DNA of 64,000 bases from Flammeovirga aprica JL-4 (GTDB taxonomy: Bacteria; Bacteroidota; Bacteroidia; Cytophagales; Flammeovirgaceae), in contig NZ_JABANE010000001.1 of NCBI RefSeq assembly GCF_012844305.1, positions 109,372-173,371 on the forward strand. Reading direction: 5' to 3'. The position numbers were made by a program, and so were the translations under genes. How positions within the stretch are numbered: position 1 is the first letter of the stretch; each line of letters opens with the position of its first letter. Below, piece after piece: positions 36,603-46,004 of this stretch. Below the pieces are notes generated by a model. That model did no database searches and had not been told where the DNA came from. It saw only the letters and a list, made by a program, of their open reading frames with translations.

Positions 36603-37139
36603 ATGAGTGCAGAATCTAGAGTAGCATCTCGATATGCAAAAGCTTTTGTATCGGTTGCATTAGAAGGACAAGATCAAACAAAATTATACGATGACGCAAA
36701 TTTTGTTTTGAATACTATTATTGATAGTAGAGAGTTAGCCTTAGCGCTAAACAGTCCAATCATTAAAGCCGAGAAAAAAGCAGCAATTCTGAAAGAAATT
36801 TTTTCAGCTAAAGTAAGCGATCTAACTAACAAGTTATTCAACTTGGTGGTAGACAAAAACAGAACAAGTGCCTTAAAAGAGATCATGGAATCTATTTTAA
36901 GTGAATTTGATGCTGTGAAAAATATTCAAAGAGCTACTGTAGTTACTTCATCTCCATTAGCAGCTGATACAAAAGCTGTATTGGTAGAGAAAGTAGCTAA
37001 ATCTACTGGTAAAACAGTTGAGTTGGAAGAGAAAGTCGATCCAGCTCTCATTGGTGGTTACATCCTGACTGTGGGAGATAAGCAATTAGATTGCTCAGTA
37101 AAAACACAGTTACAACAATTAAAGGTTGCTTTTCAGTAA
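36603..37139 (+). CDS. atpH: ATP synthase F1 subunit delta
   Basis: The 178-residue protein matches the OSCP/delta family. It has an N-terminal six-helix domain (ASRYAKAFVSVALEG start), and a C-terminal segment with the family signature LIGGYILTVGDKQLDCSVKTQL near residues 150-171. It joins the peripheral stalk to the top of F1. A terminator-like hairpin follows before atpA. Confidence 0.94.
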   Translation: MSAESRVASRYAKAFVSVALEGQDQTKLYDDANFVLNTIIDSRELALALNSPIIKAEKKAAILKEIFSAKVSDLTNKLFNLVVDKNRTSALKEIMESILSEFDAVKNIQRATVVTSSPLAADTKAVLVEKVAKSTGKTVELEEKVDPALIGGYILTVGDKQLDCSVKTQLQQLKVAFQ

Positions 37140-37150
37140 GCTTTAATCCG

Positions 37151-37181
37151 AAGTATCCTTATTTTTTGGATGCTTTTTTTT
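37151..37181 (+). terminator. Terminator-like hairpin between atpH and atpA
   Basis: An 8-bp stem (37151-37158 with 37168-37175, one G-T pair) is followed by a run of T to 37181, 12 bp after atpH. It looks like an intrinsic terminator inside the operon, so it probably lets only part of the transcripts through to atpA. Confidence 0.6.
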
Positions 37182-37217
37182 AGAAAAGAATAGTCAAATT
37201 CAAATCCAGATACAAAA

Positions 37218-38795
37218 ATGGCTCAAGTTAGACCAGATGAAGTGTCTGCGATCCTGAAGGAACAGCTTACAGGGTTTAAAGCTTCTTCTGAGTTAGAAGA
37301 AGTGGGAACTGTTTTAGAAGTAGGTGATGGTGTAGCTCGTATTTATGGCTTGCTTAATGCTGAAGCTGGCGAGTTGATCGAGTTCGAGTCAGGTGTCGTA
37401 GGTATGGTATTGAACCTCGAAGAAGATAATGTAGGTGCCGTAATTATGGGTAAATACACAGATATCAAAGAGGGTGATACAGTAAAACGTACAAGACGTA
37501 TTGCATCTATTAACGTAGGTGAAGGTATGTTTGGACGTGTTGTCGACGCATTAGGTAACCCTATCGATGGCAAGGGCGAGATCGAAGGTGAAACGTATGA
37601 AATGCCTATCGAGCGTAAAGCTCCAGGTGTATTGTACCGTCAACCAGTAGATGAGCCAATGCAAACGGGTATCAAGTCTATTGACTCGATGACTCCTATT
37701 GGACGTGGCCAACGTGAATTAATCATTGGTGACCGTCAAACAGGTAAAACAGCGGTTGCAATTGATTCAATCATCAACCAAAAAGAGTTCTACGATAAAG
37801 GAGAACCTGTATACTGTATTTATGTTGCTGTAGGTCAAAAGGCTTCTACAGTATCATCAATTGTACAAACGCTTGAGAAAGCTGGTGCAATGAAATATAC
37901 AGTGGTTGTTGCAGCAAACGCTTCTGACCCTGCACCAATGCAATATTTCGCTCCTTTTACAGGTGCTGCAATTGGTGAATTTATTCGTGATACTGGGCGT
38001 CCTGCATTAGCAGTATATGATGACCTTTCAAAACAAGCGGTAGCTTACCGTGAGGTATCACTTCTTCTTCGTCGTCCTCCAGGACGTGAAGCTTATCCAG
38101 GTGACGTATTCTACCTTCACTCGCGTCTATTAGAGCGTGCTGCAAGAGTAAACGCATCGGATGATATCGCAAAGAATATGAACGACCTTCCTGAATCAAT
38201 CAAGCACTTAGTGAAAGGTGGTGGATCTTTAACAGCTCTTCCATTGATTGAAACTCAGTCAGGTGACGTATCAGCATATATCCCTACAAACGTAATTTCG
38301 ATTACTGACGGACAGGTATTCTTAGAGACTAACTTATTCAACGCAGGTGTACGTCCAGCGATGAACGTAGGTATCTCAGTATCTCGTGTAGGTGGTAACG
38401 CACAGATCAAGCCAATGAAGAAAATCTCTGGTAAATTGAAGACTGACTTAGCGCAGTTCCGTGAATTAGAGGCTTTCGCGAAGTTCGGTTCTGATCTTGA
38501 TCCAGTAACTCAGTTAACAATTAGCCGTGGTCGTAAGAATACTGAAATCTTGAAACAAGCTCAGTATACTCCTTACAGAGTAGAAAACCAAGTGGCAATT
38601 ATCTGGGCAGGTACTAATGGTATCCTTGATCCAGTAGCTGAAGAAAAAGTAAAAGCATTCGAAGTTGAGTACTTAGAAGTACTTAACTCTAAGCATGCTG
38701 ATACTATGTCTCAAATCGCTTCAGGTAAGTGGGGAGATGACCAAATCAATCTTCTTAAGAAAGTTGGTGAGGAAATCGCTCAAAACCACAAATAA
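37218..38795 (+). CDS. atpA: ATP synthase F1 subunit alpha
   Basis: This 525-residue protein forms the non-catalytic nucleotide-binding sites of the F1 hexamer. The P-loop is [11 protein letters not shown] (near residue 172). The family signature around [14 protein letters not shown] (~385) and the arginine-finger region are present. The length matches the family. The beta and epsilon genes are not in this cluster. Confidence 0.97.
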   Translation: MAQVRPDEVSAILKEQLTGFKASSELEEVGTVLEVGDGVARIYGLLNAEAGELIEFESGVVGMVLNLEEDNVGAVIMGKYTDIKEGDTVKRTRRIASINVGEGMFGRVVDALGNPIDGKGEIEGETYEMPIERKAPGVLYRQPVDEPMQTGIKSIDSMTPIGRGQRELIIGDRQTGKTAVAIDSIINQKEFYDKGEPVYCIYVAVGQKASTVSSIVQTLEKAGAMKYTVVVAANASDPAPMQYFAPFTGAAIGEFIRDTGRPALAVYDDLSKQAVAYREVSLLLRRPPGREAYPGDVFYLHSRLLERAARVNASDDIAKNMNDLPESIKHLVKGGGSLTALPLIETQSGDVSAYIPTNVISITDGQVFLETNLFNAGVRPAMNVGISVSRVGGNAQIKPMKKISGKLKTDLAQFRELEAFAKFGSDLDPVTQLTISRGRKNTEILKQAQYTPYRVENQVAIIWAGTNGILDPVAEEKVKAFEVEYLEVLNSKHADTMSQIASGKWGDDQINLLKKVGEEIAQNHK

Positions 38796-38806
38796 TTATA
38801 TTAGAA

Positions 38807-38846
38807 ATTAGCAACAAGGTATTCTCAATACTCTTGTTGCTAATTC
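38807..38846 (+). other. Long hairpin between atpA and atpG
   Basis: Perfect 13-bp arms (38807-38819 and 38834-38846) continue into a 5-bp inner stem with a 3-nt loop and a single bulged base. This makes about 18 bp, one of the most stable structures in the window. Only a weak T stretch follows, so it may be a processing or stability element or a leaky terminator. Confidence 0.7.
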
Positions 38847-38868
38847 ACTTTTATTACTCAAACAGAAA

Positions 38869-39765
38869 ATGGCTAGTCTTAAAGAAGTAAAAGAGAGAAT
38901 TACCTCTGTAAACTCCACGCAGCAAATCACTAAAGCCATGAAAATGGTTTCAGCAGCAAAGATGCGTAGAGCTCAAGACCGTGTAACAGGTATGCGCCCG
39001 TACGCTGATAAGCTTGCGTCTATACTTGAAAACGTTACTGCGGCACTTGGAAACGACTTTTCTAGTCCATTCGTTGAGGCACATGACGAAGTGAATAGCG
39101 TTCTTGTTATTGTAGTAACTTCAGACCGTGGTTTAGCAGGTGCTTTTAATGCCAATATCATCAAAGAAGGTTCTAGATTGTTAAATGAAGAGTTCGCAGC
39201 TCAACATAAAGCAGGTAGAGTTGAAATCTTAGGTGTTGGTTCAAAAGGTACTGACTTCTTCAAAAAGAGAGGAGTTCAAACAAACTCTGATTATGTTAAC
39301 TTCTTCCACGAAGTGACTTTTGAAGAAGCTAGAAAAGCTGCTGAATATGCTATGGATGGCTATGTTTCAGGAAAGTTTGACAAGGTAGTAGTTGTTTATA
39401 ATGAGTTCAAAAATGTTGCAACTCAGATCGTGAGAACGAAACAATTCTTACCTTTTGCCTTAGAAACGGCAGAATCTACTGATGAGAATGACGGTAACGA
39501 AGCGGATTACATCTTCGAACCTGAAAAAGAAAAGATTCTTTCAGAATTGATTCCAAAAACGTTGAAGGTGAACTTCTATACGCATTTGCTTGATTCGAAT
39601 GCGGCAGAACACGGCGCTCGTATGACTGCAATGGATAAAGCAACAGAGAATGCAGGTGAGTTATTAAAAGAGTTGAAATTAGATTACAATAGATCGCGTC
39701 AAGCAGCTATTACTAATGAAATTCTTGAAATCGTTGGTGGTGCAAACGCATTAGCTGAAGGTTAA
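38869..39765 (+). CDS. atpG: ATP synthase F1 subunit gamma
   Basis: The 298-residue central-stalk subunit has the N-terminal helix with ITSVNSTQQITKAMKMVSAAK and the C-terminal helix with ITNEILEIVGGANAL that together form the rotating shaft. The Rossmann-like middle domain starts at VLVIVVTSDRGLAGAFN. It is the last gene of the cluster and is followed by a strong terminator; atpD and atpC do not follow. Confidence 0.96.
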   Translation: MASLKEVKERITSVNSTQQITKAMKMVSAAKMRRAQDRVTGMRPYADKLASILENVTAALGNDFSSPFVEAHDEVNSVLVIVVTSDRGLAGAFNANIIKEGSRLLNEEFAAQHKAGRVEILGVGSKGTDFFKKRGVQTNSDYVNFFHEVTFEEARKAAEYAMDGYVSGKFDKVVVVYNEFKNVATQIVRTKQFLPFALETAESTDENDGNEADYIFEPEKEKILSELIPKTLKVNFYTHLLDSNAAEHGARMTAMDKATENAGELLKELKLDYNRSRQAAITNEILEIVGGANALAEG

Positions 39766-39789
39766 TAGCAATTCCTCATTTGAATATAT

Positions 39790-39825
39790 AAAGTCTCAAT
39801 CTTGTGAAAGGTTGAGACTTTTTTT
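39790..39825 (+). terminator. Terminator of the atp operon
   Basis: A 10-bp perfect stem (39790-39799 with 39812-39821) runs into a continuous T stretch, 24 bp after atpG. Confidence 0.9.
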
Positions 39826-39984
39826 GTTCTATATGGTTTGTAAGTACTGTGACAAAAGTAATTGGCATTTTGAAGGTAAAAAAAGTGGTTTTTATGAACC
39901 ATAATTCTACATTCTTAATTCTTCATTAAAAAAGTTCCATAGCTTTTGTTCTAGTACTTAGCGTAGAAGACTACATTGCTACGG
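39826..39984. other. Non-coding gap between convergent atp operon and nhaC gene
   Basis: No gene is seen. It holds a pair of inverted 8-mers TAAGTACT/AGTACTTA (39841-39848 and 39953-39960) about 100 bp apart, and a CATTCTTAATTCTTCATT stretch near 39911 that resembles the repeat between the second and third DUF3857 genes. Confidence 0.35.
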
Positions 39985-40038
39985 AAAAAAAACAGCCTTA
40001 TTGAGTTACATTCAAGTAGATCTCAATAAGGCTGTTTT
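39985..40038 (-). terminator. Terminator of the nhaC-family gene
   Basis: Perfect 17-bp arms (39989-40005 and 40022-40038) are followed on the minus strand by a T run. A T run on the plus side makes bidirectional use possible. Confidence 0.9.
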
Positions 40039-40061
40039 ATTATTTATAACTTAAAACCTTT

Positions 40062-41369
40062 CTATGCTGCCACAGTTGGTTTTGGTTCTCTCTTCATGAT
40101 AAAAATATAACCCAAAGCACAAATACCTAAGATAAATGGATAATAGAGGTATTGAATCACACTTAATGGAGATAATGCTTCAGCAGCACCTACGGCTACT
40201 AAAATTTGAGCTCCATAAGGAATAATGCCTTGTGTGAAGCAGGAGAAAGTATCAAGAATACTTGCTGCTCTCTTTGGTTCAATATTGTACTTTGTACTGA
40301 TTTCTTTAGCAATTGGACCTCCAATAATAATAGCTATAGTATTATTGGCAGTACACATATCGATAAATGTAATCAATAATGCTATACCTAGCTCGCCACC
40401 CTTAGTACTGTTGATTCTTGATGTGATAGTGTAGATTATATATTCAATTCCTCCGTTTTTATGAGTAATGGCTACTACACCTCCGATCATCAAGCAGAGG
40501 ATGATGATTTCAGACATTCCCATAAAACCTGCTGAGGTTGCTGAAATTAACCCCCAAATATCAAATGATCCAACCGATATACCGATTATACCTGAAAGCA
40601 CTGTACCTAGTAGAAGAACAATTAAAACATTAATTCCTGATAAGGCACCAATTAATACTACTAAATATGGAATAACTTTAATAAGAGAATATTCATAGCT
40701 GTCTTCTAAGCTAAGTGAGAATCCACTTGTAGTAATAAGATAAATGATAATGGTGAGTATAGCAGCTGGAAGTGCAATTTTAATATTTGCTTTGAATTTG
40801 TCTCTCATTTCTACTCCCTGTGTTCTTGCTGCCGCAATAGTTGTATCAGAGATCATGGAAAGGTTATCACCAAACATCGCACCGCCAATTACAGCTCCAA
40901 GACCAATTCCTATTGGCATCCCCGTTTTTTCAGCAATACCTACAGCAATTGGAGCAATAGCCACAATAGTACCTACAGATGTTCCAACTGAAATGGAAAT
41001 AAAGCAGGAAATGATAAATAATCCTGTAATTAATAAGTTGCTTGGAAGGTAAGTGAGTGCAAGGTTTACAGTGGAGTCAATGGCTCCCATACTTTTACTT
41101 ACATTACCGAATGCACCTGCTAACAGAAATATAATACACATCAACATGATGTCGCTGTGGCCCATTCCTTGAGTATAAGTGCTGATTTTTTCTTTTAAAG
41201 TAGCTTTAGAATTCATAGATAATGCTACTACTGATGCCAGTAAGAAGGATACAGTAGCGGGCATTTTATAGAAGTCTCCAGTTATAATTGATACCGCTAA
41301 ATAGCTGACCAGGAATGTTAGTAAAGGTATTAAAGCATAAGGATTCCCTTTCTTTATATTGTTTTCCAA
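40062..41369 (-). CDS. NhaC-family Na+/H+ antiporter
   Basis: This integral membrane protein has about eleven hydrophobic segments. It shows the NhaC-type motif ISVGTSVGTIVAIAPIA near the middle and GAMFGDNLSMISDTTIAA, which carries the likely ion-binding Asp residues. It should exchange Na+ (or another cation or organic ion) for protons. The start is uncertain: no ATG precedes the first helix. I prefer TTG at 41369 (ENNIKKGNPYAL follows, 435 residues); a TTG at 41438 would add 23 residues. It stands alone with its own terminator. Confidence 0.85.
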   Translation of the reverse strand: MENNIKKGNPYALIPLLTFLVSYLAVSIITGDFYKMPATVSFLLASVVALSMNSKATLKEKISTYTQGMGHSDIMLMCIIFLLAGAFGNVSKSMGAIDSTVNLALTYLPSNLLITGLFIISCFISISVGTSVGTIVAIAPIAVGIAEKTGMPIGIGLGAVIGGAMFGDNLSMISDTTIAAARTQGVEMRDKFKANIKIALPAAILTIIIYLITTSGFSLSLEDSYEYSLIKVIPYLVVLIGALSGINVLIVLLLGTVLSGIIGISVGSFDIWGLISATSAGFMGMSEIIILCLMIGGVVAITHKNGGIEYIIYTITSRINSTKGGELGIALLITFIDMCTANNTIAIIIGGPIAKEISTKYNIEPKRAASILDTFSCFTQGIIPYGAQILVAVGAAEALSPLSVIQYLYYPFILGICALGYIFIMKREPKPTVAA

Positions 41370-41510
41370 AATGAATAAAGTTTGGTTGCCGATAATATCT
41401 AGTTTATTGATAAGTAGATTATTACCTCTACTTAACAAACTGCTAAACTACGAAAGATTTCAGATTAGATGAGATAGAGGCCGTTAATTTATACTAATCT
41501 GTTATAAATA

Positions 41511-41545
41511 AAAAAAACTGAGGCAAAATGAATTACCTCAGTTTT
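41511..41545 (-). terminator. Terminator of asd
   Basis: Arms of 10 bp (41514-41523 and 41536-41545) with a T run on the minus strand lie 26 bp after the asd stop. Confidence 0.85.
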
Positions 41546-41571
41546 GGATATAAATATAATCTGATTTAAAA

Positions 41572-42561
41572 CTATACTAATCCTGCTTCTACTAAATATT
41601 CAGCAATTTGAACAGTGTTTGTCGCAGCACCTTTACGAAGGTTGTCAGCAACGATCCACATGTTTACTGTTTTCTCTTGCGTTTCGTCACGACGGATACG
41701 ACCTACAAATGTCTCATCTCTGTTATGAGAAGTCAATGGCATAGGATATACGTTGTTCGCAGGATCGTCTTGGATGATGATACCAGGAGCTTCTGCTAAG
41801 ATCTGACGTAATTCAGCTTCATCAAATTCGTTTTCGAACTCAATGTTTACTGACTCAGAGTGACCACCTACAGTAGGGATACGAACTGTAGTAGCAGTAA
41901 CTTTTACAGAATCATCTTCTAAGATTTTCTTTGTTTCGTTGATCATCTTCATTTCCTCTTTAGTATATCCGTTGTCTTGGAATACATCAATGTGAGGAAG
42001 AACGTTCAAGTCGATTTGGTGAGGGTAAACCATGTTAGCCTCCTTTCCAGCTCTTTCGTCGAATAATTGATCAACAGCTGCTTTACCAGAACCAGTTACT
42101 GACTGGTACGTAGATACAACAACTCTTTTGATTTTATATTTTTCATGCAAAGGACCAATTGCCACAATCATTTGGATTGTAGAACAGTTAGGGTTTGCGA
42201 TGATCTTATCTTCTTTTGTTAAAGATTTAGCGTTTACCTCAGGGACAATCAACTTTTTCGATGGATCCATTCTCCATGCTGATGAGTTGTCAATTACAGT
42301 ACTTCCTGCTTCAGCAAATTTTGGAGCGTACTCTAATGAAGATGCACCTCCCGCTGAGAAGATAGCAATATCAGGCTGTTGAGCAATCGCTTCCTCTGCA
42401 GTGACAACTGTATATTCTTTACCTTGGTAAGTAACTACTTTACCAGCTGATCTAGCTGATGCAACGAGTAATAATTCATCGAATTTGAAACCTCTTTCTT
42501 CGATGACGTTTAGAATTTGCTCGCCAACCAATCCAGTGGCGCCTACAACTGCTAATTTCAT
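41572..42561 (-). CDS. asd: Aspartate-semialdehyde dehydrogenase
   Basis: The enzyme reduces aspartyl phosphate to aspartate semialdehyde with NADPH, the branch point to lysine/diaminopimelate, threonine and methionine. At 329 residues it is full length. The nucleotide-binding GATGLVGEQIL lies at residues 7-17, the catalytic Cys126 in NPNCSTIQ, and the substrate-binding GGHSESVNIEF near 228-238. dapF, which acts later in the same pathway, lies 20 kb away. It is monocistronic, with a terminator on its 3' side. Confidence 0.97.
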   Translation of the reverse strand: MKLAVVGATGLVGEQILNVIEERGFKFDELLLVASARSAGKVVTYQGKEYTVVTAEEAIAQQPDIAIFSAGGASSLEYAPKFAEAGSTVIDNSSAWRMDPSKKLIVPEVNAKSLTKEDKIIANPNCSTIQMIVAIGPLHEKYKIKRVVVSTYQSVTGSGKAAVDQLFDERAGKEANMVYPHQIDLNVLPHIDVFQDNGYTKEEMKMINETKKILEDDSVKVTATTVRIPTVGGHSESVNIEFENEFDEAELRQILAEAPGIIIQDDPANNVYPMPLTSHNRDETFVGRIRRDETQEKTVNMWIVADNLRKGAATNTVQIAEYLVEAGLV

Positions 42562-42717
42562 AATATTTTGATAGTTGGTTTGTTTGAAAATAACCGCTAA
42601 GGCCGTTGAAAATTAATGTTTTGGCCTTCTAGATAGATTACGGTGTAAATGTAGAAAAACAATTTTTAAATTGTTATTTATAAAACTGTTTTATACAATA
42701 ATAACACATAGTGTTAT

Positions 42718-42757
42718 AAAAAAAACAGCATCAGTATTTTCAAGAGTACTGATGCTG
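42718..42757 (-). terminator. Terminator after the ECF sigma factor gene
   Basis: An 11-bp perfect stem (42726-42736 with 42747-42757) is followed on the minus strand by eight T, 21 bp after the stop codon. Confidence 0.88.
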
Positions 42758-42778
42758 CATTTACAAGAAGTTCTTTTC

Positions 42779-43384
42779 TTAAAGAATATTTTTACTATTC
42801 TTCGCCAAGTCATAAAGTAATTCTCTTGCCCTGTGCAGCTGTGCCTTGATAGTACCTAGAGGTGCTTCAAGTTCTTCAGCAATTTCATCGTAAGATTTCT
42901 CTTCAAAATATCTCAATTTTACGAGTCTTTGGTATTTTGGAGGAAGTAGACTTACAAACTCTCTTACAATCTGAATTTTCTGAGCTTTAATAGCCTCTTC
43001 CTGAGGGGTAAGGCCAGAATCTTGAATATTCATGCTCATAGTGTCACCGTCTTTATTGGTCACTTCAGCATCGATAGAGTAAGTTTCTAATTTCTTTTTA
43101 CGAATAAAATCAATTGCATTATTGGACGCGATTCTAAATAACCACGTACTGAATGTGTAGTCTTTTTTGAACTTGGAGAGATTCTTAAATGCTTTAGCGA
43201 AAGCTTCAATGGTCAGATCTTCTGCATCATCTACATTTCTAACCATTTTTAATATCGTATGATATACCGATTTACGGTAACGGCCCATCAGCTGTGCGTA
43301 AGCCTGCTCATTACCTTCAATCGCTTCGTCTATTAATTCAAAATCTTCAAGCGCCTTTTGGGAAAACTGTCTGTCTAAATCCAT
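42779..43384 (-). CDS. ECF-type RNA polymerase sigma factor
   Basis: The 201-residue protein has sigma-70 region 2 (residues ~28-98, with AEDLTIEAFAKAFKNLSKF and STWLFRIASNNAIDF). Region 4 (~130-190) has a helix-turn-helix KSYDEIAEELEAPLGTIKAQLHRAREL. No anti-sigma gene follows, so the control partner is unknown. I start at ATG 43384 because a longer frame would cover the end of the glycosyltransferase; even so, the two genes overlap by 10 bp, which suggests coupled translation. It resembles the widely kept Bacteroidota ECF factors with a constitutive or stress role. Confidence 0.92.
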   Translation of the reverse strand: MDLDRQFSQKALEDFELIDEAIEGNEQAYAQLMGRYRKSVYHTILKMVRNVDDAEDLTIEAFAKAFKNLSKFKKDYTFSTWLFRIASNNAIDFIRKKKLETYSIDAEVTNKDGDTMSMNIQDSGLTPQEEAIKAQKIQIVREFVSLLPPKYQRLVKLRYFEEKSYDEIAEELEAPLGTIKAQLHRARELLYDLAKNSKNIL

Positions 43385-44511
43385 GTTTTTCGCTTTGAGA
43401 TCACAGAGGATACTCCTATTAATATTTGATATGCAATTAGCATTAGGTCCAAAATTGGTATATGCCACCACTTGATTTTCTCACCTACCATTGCTGTAAA
43501 CCTTTTGAAACATACTATCATCAATAGTGTACGGATCAAGAGTAGTACTGAGAGTTGCAATAAATTTGCCATATCTAGCGGTATCATTAGTAAATATATA
43601 AAATATACTGATATGTGCGAAGCACTAAGTGTACCTAAAAGTAATTTATTTGAAAATTTATAATGATAACTAGCACTGACATGTCTTGTTTTTTGTCTAA
43701 ACCATGCTTTCCAGTCTTTTTCCGGTAAGCTATAGGTTAGTGCATTATTATGAATGATTGTTACAGTGTTGCTGGAATTTGACATTTGATTCACAAGCAA
43801 ATCATCGTCACCGCTCAATACATTTTTGTGCTTTTGATAGCCATTAGCATTATCAAAAATATTTTTTGTATATCCAAAATTTCTTCCCACAGCCATATAA
43901 TTTATTCCGATATTACTATATGAACTGTATTGAATTGCGGTATGAAAGGTTTCAAACTGTGTTATATTGGAAACCCAGCTTTTGTCTATTTTTTTGTATA
44001 AACCGATGCCAATAAGTATTTCGTATTGGTTGAAGTAAGGGGCCATTGTCGCAATCCATTGATTGCTTTCTACCCAGCAGTCTGCATCAATAAAAAGATA
44101 GTTAGGATATTGTGCCTTTTTTAGCCCTAGGGAAAGAGCATACTTTTTAGGACTCCAGCTTTTATCCGTAACAGTAATATCCACTTTTTTGATCATATCA
44201 TATTTGCTGACGAATTGATCAATAATCAGTGAAGTTTCATCAGTAGACCGGTCATTGATTACTATGATTTCAAAACTATCTGGGTAATCTTGTCGGATTA
44301 AAGAATTGAGAAGTTTTGTGAGATTCTTTTCTTCATTTTTTGCTGCAATAATAATACTTACCGGTACTGTTTTAGCAGACGGAAGCGTTCTTTTTTTCCA
44401 TAGGTTTAAAGGAGCAATGATACCCCAAGTGATCCATTGTGGAAGAAGAAGAAGAAAGTAAATAATGCTGATCAAAAAGCTTTGTTCCCCAAAAGAAGAA
44501 ATGTCGGGCAT
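43375..44511 (-). CDS. Membrane-bound family 2 glycosyltransferase
   Basis: The 378-residue protein has an N-terminal membrane helix (~12-36). A cytoplasmic GT-A domain follows: SIIIAAKNEEKNLTKLL near 53, nucleotide-sugar Asp in INDRS, a DXD-like DADCW near 142, GDDDLL near 235 and an acceptor motif RQKTRH near 268. Three C-terminal membrane helices complete it. It should use a nucleotide sugar to extend a lipid-linked or membrane glycan. It is in an operon with the gene upstream (3-bp gap) and the sigma factor downstream (10-bp overlap). Confidence 0.88.
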   Translation of the reverse strand: MPDISSFGEQSFLISIIYFLLLLPQWITWGIIAPLNLWKKRTLPSAKTVPVSIIIAAKNEEKNLTKLLNSLIRQDYPDSFEIIVINDRSTDETSLIIDQFVSKYDMIKKVDITVTDKSWSPKKYALSLGLKKAQYPNYLFIDADCWVESNQWIATMAPYFNQYEILIGIGLYKKIDKSWVSNITQFETFHTAIQYSSYSNIGINYMAVGRNFGYTKNIFDNANGYQKHKNVLSGDDDLLVNQMSNSSNTVTIIHNNALTYSLPEKDWKAWFRQKTRHVSASYHYKFSNKLLLGTLSASHISVYFIYLLMIPLDMANLLQLSVLLLIRTLLMIVCFKRFTAMVGEKIKWWHIPILDLMLIAYQILIGVSSVISKRKTWI

Positions 44512-44514
44512 GGC

Positions 44515-45792
44515 TTAAGTCTTTTGCTTTTTCTTCTTTGCAGCAGGGAAAAGGATATTGTTGAGAATTAGACGGTAGCCTGGAGAGTTAGGATGAAGGT
44601 TCAAGTCTGTTGGTTCTTCACCTACTAGATGTTGATAATCTTCTGGGTCATGACCTCCATAAAATGTCCATGTACCTTTTCCGAAAGTGCCATGAATATA
44701 TCGAACTTCATTAGCCTCACTTGTTTCTCCTAATACAATCACATCAGATTTCACTAAATGCTTTTTAAAAGCCGTAGTTTGTCCCATAAAGCCTTTGATG
44801 TTCTGTTCGTGGTTTTGCGTTAGCATTGTAGGGATTGGGTCCCATTTTGCTGAGAAAGCAAATAATTTAAAGAAGTCATTGCTCTCCGTTAATCCTCTTT
44901 CGTAGTATTGATTATCAATATTTGAATATTCATACTTATAAGGATCCATGTATAGCTTGAAATCCTTGAAGGCAAAAGTTTTAGAGTAATCTAATTTTGA
45001 TTGTGCATTTGGGTCTGCAGGATCTCCATCATACATAAAATCACAAATGTCAACGCCTTCAGCAGAAAGTGCTATATCATAGGTATCAGTTGCAGAACAC
45101 ATTGCGAAAAGGAATCCACCGCCAGCACAGAAATCTCTGATTTTTTTAGCAACACCTAGTTTCAATTGAGAAACCTTACCAAAACCGTGTTTGTGGGCAG
45201 AAGCTTCAAATTTCTTCTGATTGTCAATGTACCATTTTTGTCTGCCGTATGCTCTGAAGAATTTACCATATTGCCCCGTAAAATCTTCGTGATGAAGGTG
45301 CAACCAATCGTATTTTGGAAGAAGATCAGCGATCACTTCATCATCAAAAATCACATCGTAAGGTATTTCTGCATAGGTTAAAACGAGGGTTACAGCGTCA
45401 TCCCATGGCATTTTTGATGGTGGAGAATAAACGGCGATTTTTGGCGGAACGTCCAAACGCATAATATCCATGTTGGATTCAGGGTGTTCGATTTCCCTTT
45501 TAATTCCGACTACTTGAGCATCAGAAATGACTTCATAACTCACCCCTCTGACAATCATCTCATTCTCAAAATCCTGTGCGTATTTGAATAAGAAGCTTCC
45601 TCCTCTAAAGTTCAATAACCATTCTGCTTCCACATCTTTTTGAAGCACCCAATACGTGACACCGTAAGCTTTTAAATGATTGGTTTGTGAATGATCCATC
45701 GGTACTAGAATGTAATTGGCAAAGGCGGGGGTGTACATAAGCCATAGCAATCCCAGTAGTAATATATTTTTAAGCTGTTTTCTTTCTTTCAT
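44515..45792 (-). CDS. Secreted protein of the family labelled asparagine synthetase B; function unclear
   Basis: The 425-residue product has a clear signal peptide when started at ATG 45792 (cleavage after YTPAFA). A frame opening at 45852 adds 20 residues ahead of the signal and is rejected. The start YILVPMD and the HLKAYG segment are typical of a Bacteroidota family often named asparagine synthetase B. No N-terminal nucleophile Cys after Met1 and no SGGLDS-type ATP site are present, so that name is unlikely to describe its chemistry. A GGGFLFAMCSATDTYD segment near residue 220 resembles the elbow of a class I amidotransferase-like fold. It is the first gene of an operon with the glycosyltransferase and sigma factor. 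The basic C-terminus is AAKKKKQKT. Confidence 0.6.
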   Translation of the reverse strand: MKERKQLKNILLLGLLWLMYTPAFANYILVPMDHSQTNHLKAYGVTYWVLQKDVEAEWLLNFRGGSFLFKYAQDFENEMIVRGVSYEVISDAQVVGIKREIEHPESNMDIMRLDVPPKIAVYSPPSKMPWDDAVTLVLTYAEIPYDVIFDDEVIADLLPKYDWLHLHHEDFTGQYGKFFRAYGRQKWYIDNQKKFEASAHKHGFGKVSQLKLGVAKKIRDFCAGGGFLFAMCSATDTYDIALSAEGVDICDFMYDGDPADPNAQSKLDYSKTFAFKDFKLYMDPYKYEYSNIDNQYYERGLTESNDFFKLFAFSAKWDPIPTMLTQNHEQNIKGFMGQTTAFKKHLVKSDVIVLGETSEANEVRYIHGTFGKGTWTFYGGHDPEDYQHLVGEEPTDLNLHPNSPGYRLILNNILFPAAKKKKQKT

Positions 45793-46004
45793 TGAATCTC
45801 TCTCTCTTCCTCTAACTTCGATTGATAATAAGTTAATATCATCATTGAACATTGAAAATACAATTCTTTCCTCAATTCTTCACAATATTCGACTGATTAT
45901 TATGAAAGTAGATAGAGATCTATTAAATTTTAGTTGATTCGGAAAAGCTGACGATTCTTTTTTGTATCATAAATTAAGGCTAACTATATATCTAAATTAA
46001 ATTA

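Noticed and set aside
37151..37181. Treating the atpH-atpA hairpin as the end of the operon
   Set aside because: atpA and atpG follow with no recognised promoter of their own, so a partial terminator or attenuator fits better.
43385..43471. Upstream extension of the ECF sigma factor
   Set aside because: It lies inside the glycosyltransferase gene in another frame; the start at 43384 fits the usual sigma factor length.
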